The notes beneath the pieces were generated by a model. It did no database searches. It worked only from the letters and a program-made list of their open reading frames with translations, and had not been told where the DNA came from. A stretch of DNA of 64,000 nt from Oreohelix idahoensis. Taxonomy: Eukaryota > Mollusca > Gastropoda > Stylommatophora > Oreohelicidae. How positions within the stretch are numbered: the first letter of the stretch is position 1; each line of letters opens with the position of its first letter. This document shows, one piece after another, positions 59,807 through 64,000 of the stretch. The translations under genes and the position numbers were made by a program. Location: NCBI GenBank assembly GCA_024509875.1, contig JAMPIV010008046.1, positions 186,001-250,000 of the forward strand. The letters are read 5' to 3'.

Positions 59807-62714
59807 CCCGAATTGTCCCAGAACTTTTTTCGACTGTTTTGATTTGAACCACATAGACAATGTCTAAGGATCCTAAAACCATGGAAAATACCTTTGGGAC
59901 ATCGACCCGATGCGTAGTTTACCGAAAAACTGGCATTGCCATATGGCAACACGGGGACATGCACAAAGAGTTTTTTCAAAAATGCTATTTTCATAGAAAT
60001 CTGTGAAATAAAACGCAAAAAAGGTAACTTTTCTGTTATTTTCTTACATTTATTGAATCTTTGACTATGGAATTATTGAAAATAGAATGAAATATTAAAT
60101 TTTTTTGGGATGGTATAGTGAAACTATGAATTAAATTACTAAAAGAAATGCTGAAGCTATGAATGAAATTATTGTTTTGTGTGGTAAGCTTGGAAACCTT
60201 TGACACAAAGGCCAACGTCACATTTGACGAAAGCGGTATGTCCAATTGTTGTGCAATAGCCGCCAGCGCAACGTCTTTTATTCGCAATAGGAATGACGTA
60301 GTGTTCGGTTTGATCGAAACGGATGGTTGTTTCCAAAGAATTCTGATCAAATTTACGCTCCGGATTGACTGAAGGACCCGGTCGTTTTGGATTCTCACCA
60401 AAATGTTTACAATAGTAGACAGCAATTTGTCTTCTGAACTCGAGCTGCGACATCTTCGATTGTTCCAAACGATGAATTTACCATGCATTCTGCACACAAA
60501 CATCGACCAACCAGGTGAAAATAGAGCTCCACCACTTCTTTCCTTTGTATGCAATGCGATAGAGTGCCACATTTTGGTCTTAACGATCGACACCGCACAT
60601 ATATTTATTATATTCAGTGACGGCACAAGGTCGAGGAACGAACACTTTACTGTTTTGCTCTTTGGAGTAGCGGGACGCATTAGTCGTTGGATGTGTGCCA
60701 AAACTAGTTGATGCAATGCAGACTACACTGTTGTCGACCCATTTTGTGAGACGAATTCCAATTTCATTCATTGTTGACAATTTGCAATGGCCGCGCTTCT
60801 TCTTCTTGAGTTGTTTTTTCAATGGAAGTGGACAGGTTTTCGGAATACGGTTCTCGCGGATTGTTCCAGTGCCATTATACCCACGTGACTTCAAGTATGT
60901 CAAGAGAGGGGAATCAGTGAACAAGTTGTCGAAATAAAATTCAAACGGTAGCTATTGAGTATCTTCAGAAAATTCATCAATCATGATGATGAGTGGTGCA
61001 GCGCATTGACCAAATTTGTCTTCATAGTCGGCATTCGATCGAGGATTTCTTCCTTGACAAACTTTGAAATTGACCATATATCCAGACGGAGTGCAGAGTG
61101 ATCAGACTTTGTAGCCAAACCGCAATGGCTTTCCTTTGATGAATTGTTTACATCCGTGTCTTCCGAGTAACCTGTCATACTTTCATCGTATGATAAGTTT
61201 TATTCTGGATGAAAATGCTGCAACATTTTGGCCTTCAAACGGTCCGCAATCGGTCGAAGCTTCCATATTTTGTCTGGATTCGGGTTTTCACTGTTGCCGG
61301 CACGATTACTATATTCGAAGTGTAGGAATTGCAAAATGTCATTGAATCTATTTTTCCGCATGCTGTCGCACACAAGATTGTTCCGCAAATCATCATCGCT
61401 GCTCCACATACACCGAAGACTGGTGTGATAGTTGTAACCGCAGATCAGAAGAATCCCAATGAATGTACGTAGCTCAGCAACAGTAATTTGTGGATTTTTT
61501 TTTCTCACGAAAAACAGCATATTTGGCTGATTCATCTGCTATGTGTTGCATCAACTCGTCGTCAAAAAAATTCTCGAACTGTTCGTGGGGCTTCAAATTG
61601 CGGCAATCTTCGTAGTTCCCGTCTGAAAATATTGGCGTCATGGCACCCGTATTATCATCGTCGTTCCATGTTAATCCTGCAACATTGCTGGCTGATTTAC
61701 GTTTCGCAGCACTTGCAACTGTGGATTTTGGACTTCGTTTTGTTGCCTGGTGGTTTGCTCGAAGCTGAAGTCGACGGTACGCTTGATGTTGATGGAGAAT
61801 CAGACTCATATTCATCGTCTAATAAAGCGACAGACAAATGCTGTGATGAATGGTTCAGCACATATTGCAATGCATCTTTCACATCCAATTCAAAATCGTC
61901 ATCGTTTTCATCGCACAAAGTTGTAACACGGCGACCACTTCTCAAAGCCATTTCGCAATTGGCTTTCAGCTGACCAGGACAAACATCATCGGGAACACCA
62001 CTAAACTCATCTTCGGCATCGTCCTCCCCGCTGATGTATCTTTCATTTCCTAGAGGTTCAATAAAAACAGTGCGAACGTCGTCCGTATCACCATCGTCTA
62101 TGTCATCCAGTTCTTCGAAGTAATCAAGAGCATCTTTCAACGTAAGTTTCCTTGAAAAGACAAAATAATTGGTAAAAAGTGTATAAAAGATGATACAATT
62201 CAATAAAAAAATTATGATAACAACAAAACATCACGAAAAAAAATCCACAAAAAACGCAATGAAAGCGGTTTTGAGACATTAGGAAAAAAAACTCTCTACG
62301 TATGTCCCCGCGTTGCAATATGGCAACAGGCACAAAAACCGGCCTAAAAACCCATGAAAATATTTTTTCCCTCGTATCGAATATTCATGGTCGATTAGCA
62401 TCACAAAGACTTGATTATTTTCAAAAAATATCTTGGTGAACAAAAACGGAACATAAAAATAGAATCAGACTTACTTTTTCATGTAGTCCATTTCGAATTT
62501 TTTCACAATTTTTTTGTGTCACTCAACTTTACGACCTCGTCCTACTGACAGCCGACACACAACTGAAATGACGTTTCGAGCCAAGCAACTGTCATACCTA
62601 TGTAACACAAAACGCGCGGCAAAACGTTTTTATGTGCGTGCGTTCTTTTTCTACGTGCTTACTAAGGCAGATATAATTTGTGTTGCCATATGGCAAACAC
62701 GGGGACAATTCGGG
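59807..62714 (-). mobile_element. piggyBac-family transposon with TTAA target
   Basis: A 2908-bp element with perfect TTAA on both sides (59803-59806 and 62715-62718) and 13-bp terminal inverted repeats CCCGAATTGTCCC (59807-59819; reverse complement at 62702-62714). A TGCCATATGGCAACACGGGG motif lies subterminally at 59937-59956, inverted with small changes at 62302-62325, and again at 62683-62705 beside the right end. The transposase is on minus. Confidence 0.95.
60169..62203 (-). pseudogene. piggyBac transposase, multiply broken
   Basis: Minus-strand transposase (DDE_Tnp_1_7 family by motifs), which would excise and insert at TTAA. An acidic N-terminus (62160-61900; EELDDIDDGDTDDV) precedes a frameshift near 61740. 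LTWNDDD and HEQFENFFDDELMQHIADES follow (61815-61474). A second shift falls in the T-run near 61500. The core has TVAELRTFIGILLICGY and MRKNRFNDILQFLHF (61535-61200), then an in-frame stop at about 61200 and MTGYSEDTDVN. Further breaks near 61000 and 60955 precede FTDSPLLTYLKSRGYNGTGT, VTEYNKYMCGVDR and the C-terminal cysteine-rich domain (RRCAGGYCTTIGHTAF, KCDVGLCVKGFQAYH; 60250-60170). Every domain is present in order, so loss of function is by small mutations. Confidence 0.9.
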
Positions 62715-62718
62715 TTAA

Positions 62719-64000
62719 CTTGTGTAATTCGATGCACATTTCCCACGGGTTGGGAAACGGGTAATTTGGTTAAAGACGGCCATAATGGTCAACTGAAAGC
62801 TGACCACAGCACGAAGATTCAACAGCTTCGTCCTAATAGCGATATGTCATCGCACAAGATATTAATCTAGTCGACACGTGGAAGGCATTCGTCCAATACT
62901 ACAACAACGCCATTTGTTGTCCCACTGATCACTTACGGGAGTGCCATCAACATTATCGTGTTTGATAGAATAGCCATTTTTCCGTAAGCAGTAAGAGCTG
63001 TTTTGGACAGAATGCTCCATATCAGTTATCAGTGATGTCTAGTGCATTCTGACAGGATCAAGCCAATTAAGTAGAAAATTAAGAAGTCTTTCCAGCCTAC
63101 AGAGATTCTAGAAAATAGGTGGATCATGTGGAGTAATTTAAGTCCATGTAGATGACATGACAATTAATTAGTATCAGATTTCATTCATCTTCATCTCAAA
63201 TTTTATAGCGCAGTGTAGTATTAAGCTTTGTTTGGGAATATATATGACTACATCCCGTAACTTGTTTCCAGGTATAGCACATATTTATTTGCAACTGTAT
63301 ATATTCTTGTTGTGTGTGTGTAGCTTGTAATTCAATAAATCTTATATTAGTGTGATCGTTACCAACACAGCAGGTGATCACATCAACAGCGAGGGAATGG
63401 AAAAGTGCGAGAGACTGAAGGATACATTACTTTCTCTTCTTCTCACGCTCTTCCGGTGACTGACCTACCAATATAATCAGAATCCTCAATTTTCTAACCC
63501 TGTCATGATGCTATGATACTGCAGTCAGGGGAATACGTTTTATATTTATACATAAACATTTTAACACAGTAATCCAAGCCTAGAAATACATTGAATGCTA
63601 CTAACATCGTTATGAAATATTTGATTAATTTATATTTATTTCCGTTTGGAATACTATAATATAGTAGAATTATTAGAATTAAAAACAGTGTAGACAAGGT
63701 CTTCGGAAATTCAATACGGTTTATTTTTTTTTATATTTTAAATTGAAGCTTTCATGTCCTGTACGATCTTATTATTTTATTTGTACTTACAACCACATAC
63801 ATATTAGAACCTTAACTCTATTTAATTCTTGACTTTTAAAGGTTTTGTGTGTTTTTTTTCGGTAACATTTTTTTAAAAGCATGTAAAGTATTTTTAAATA
63901 TAATAATCCTATCAGTAATATATATCAATGTGTTTGGAGTTGAATGGACTTCAGTATATTTGTAGCTATTTTGGGATTTGTTTTACCTTGGTTGAATGGT
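62719..64000. other. No gene seen
   Basis: AT-rich non-coding sequence. A short TG run lies near 63311-63321. No frame has recognisable motifs. Confidence 0.5.

Noticed and set aside
62514..62870. Plus frame crossing the right end of the piggyBac element
   Set aside because: It runs through the terminal repeat into flanking DNA, so it is not a real gene.

Overview
This is a repeat-dominated, AT-rich window from an animal nuclear genome. I found no host gene, rRNA, CRISPR array or bacterial-type operon. Almost everything recognisable is a transposable element, usually nested in another. The mix (several apurinic-endonuclease LINE families, a LINE with C-terminal RNase H, Ty3/gypsy-like elements with a coiled-coil Gag, a long tRNA-headed SINE, hAT and piggyBac transposons) suits a marine invertebrate, and a mollusc is my best guess; that is inference only. 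LINE families are labelled A to E here for convenience.  Layout. 1-5160: a (TA)n tract, LINE-A, a LINE-B fragment, a small hAT-like MITE and LINE-D. 6195-15940: a complete LTR element on the minus strand with very long LTRs (about 2.7-3.1 kb of LTR sequence each), a polypurine tract, a candidate primer-binding site, one 700-residue Gag-like ORF and no recognisable pol; it carries a perfect 5-bp target duplication (CTAAG). A LINE-A copy lies inside its 5' LTR. 15946-18235: the 3' end of an RNase H LINE split by an internally deleted hAT transposon. 19345-31140: one LINE-B copy broken into four pieces by two solo LTRs and by a minisatellite-bearing insert that itself contains a third solo LTR. 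31262-32601: two SINEs in inverted orientation. 35397-38518: a nearly complete LINE-B inserted in a (TA)n tract. 40300-43410: LTR end, leader and gag of a second LTR element on plus. 43420-53607: a minus-strand Ty3/gypsy element (LTR, primer site, Gag, two zinc knuckles, protease) interrupted by LINE-C copies. 53608-59150: a third LINE-C copy with an internal inverted duplication and a fourth solo LTR. 59807-62714: a complete but inactivated piggyBac transposon.  The main discovery candidate is the giant-LTR family: one element with both LTRs, four solo LTRs and one associated gag locus, most with perfect 5-bp duplications. In the four LTRs of the first subfamily a 172-bp block is almost unchanged although the sequence on either side has diverged clearly, and it is open as part of a short reading frame in all four. 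The paired element looks non-autonomous (gag only) and would need reverse transcriptase and integrase from elsewhere. All boundaries were found by eye; those called perfect were read base by base, the others are approximate.
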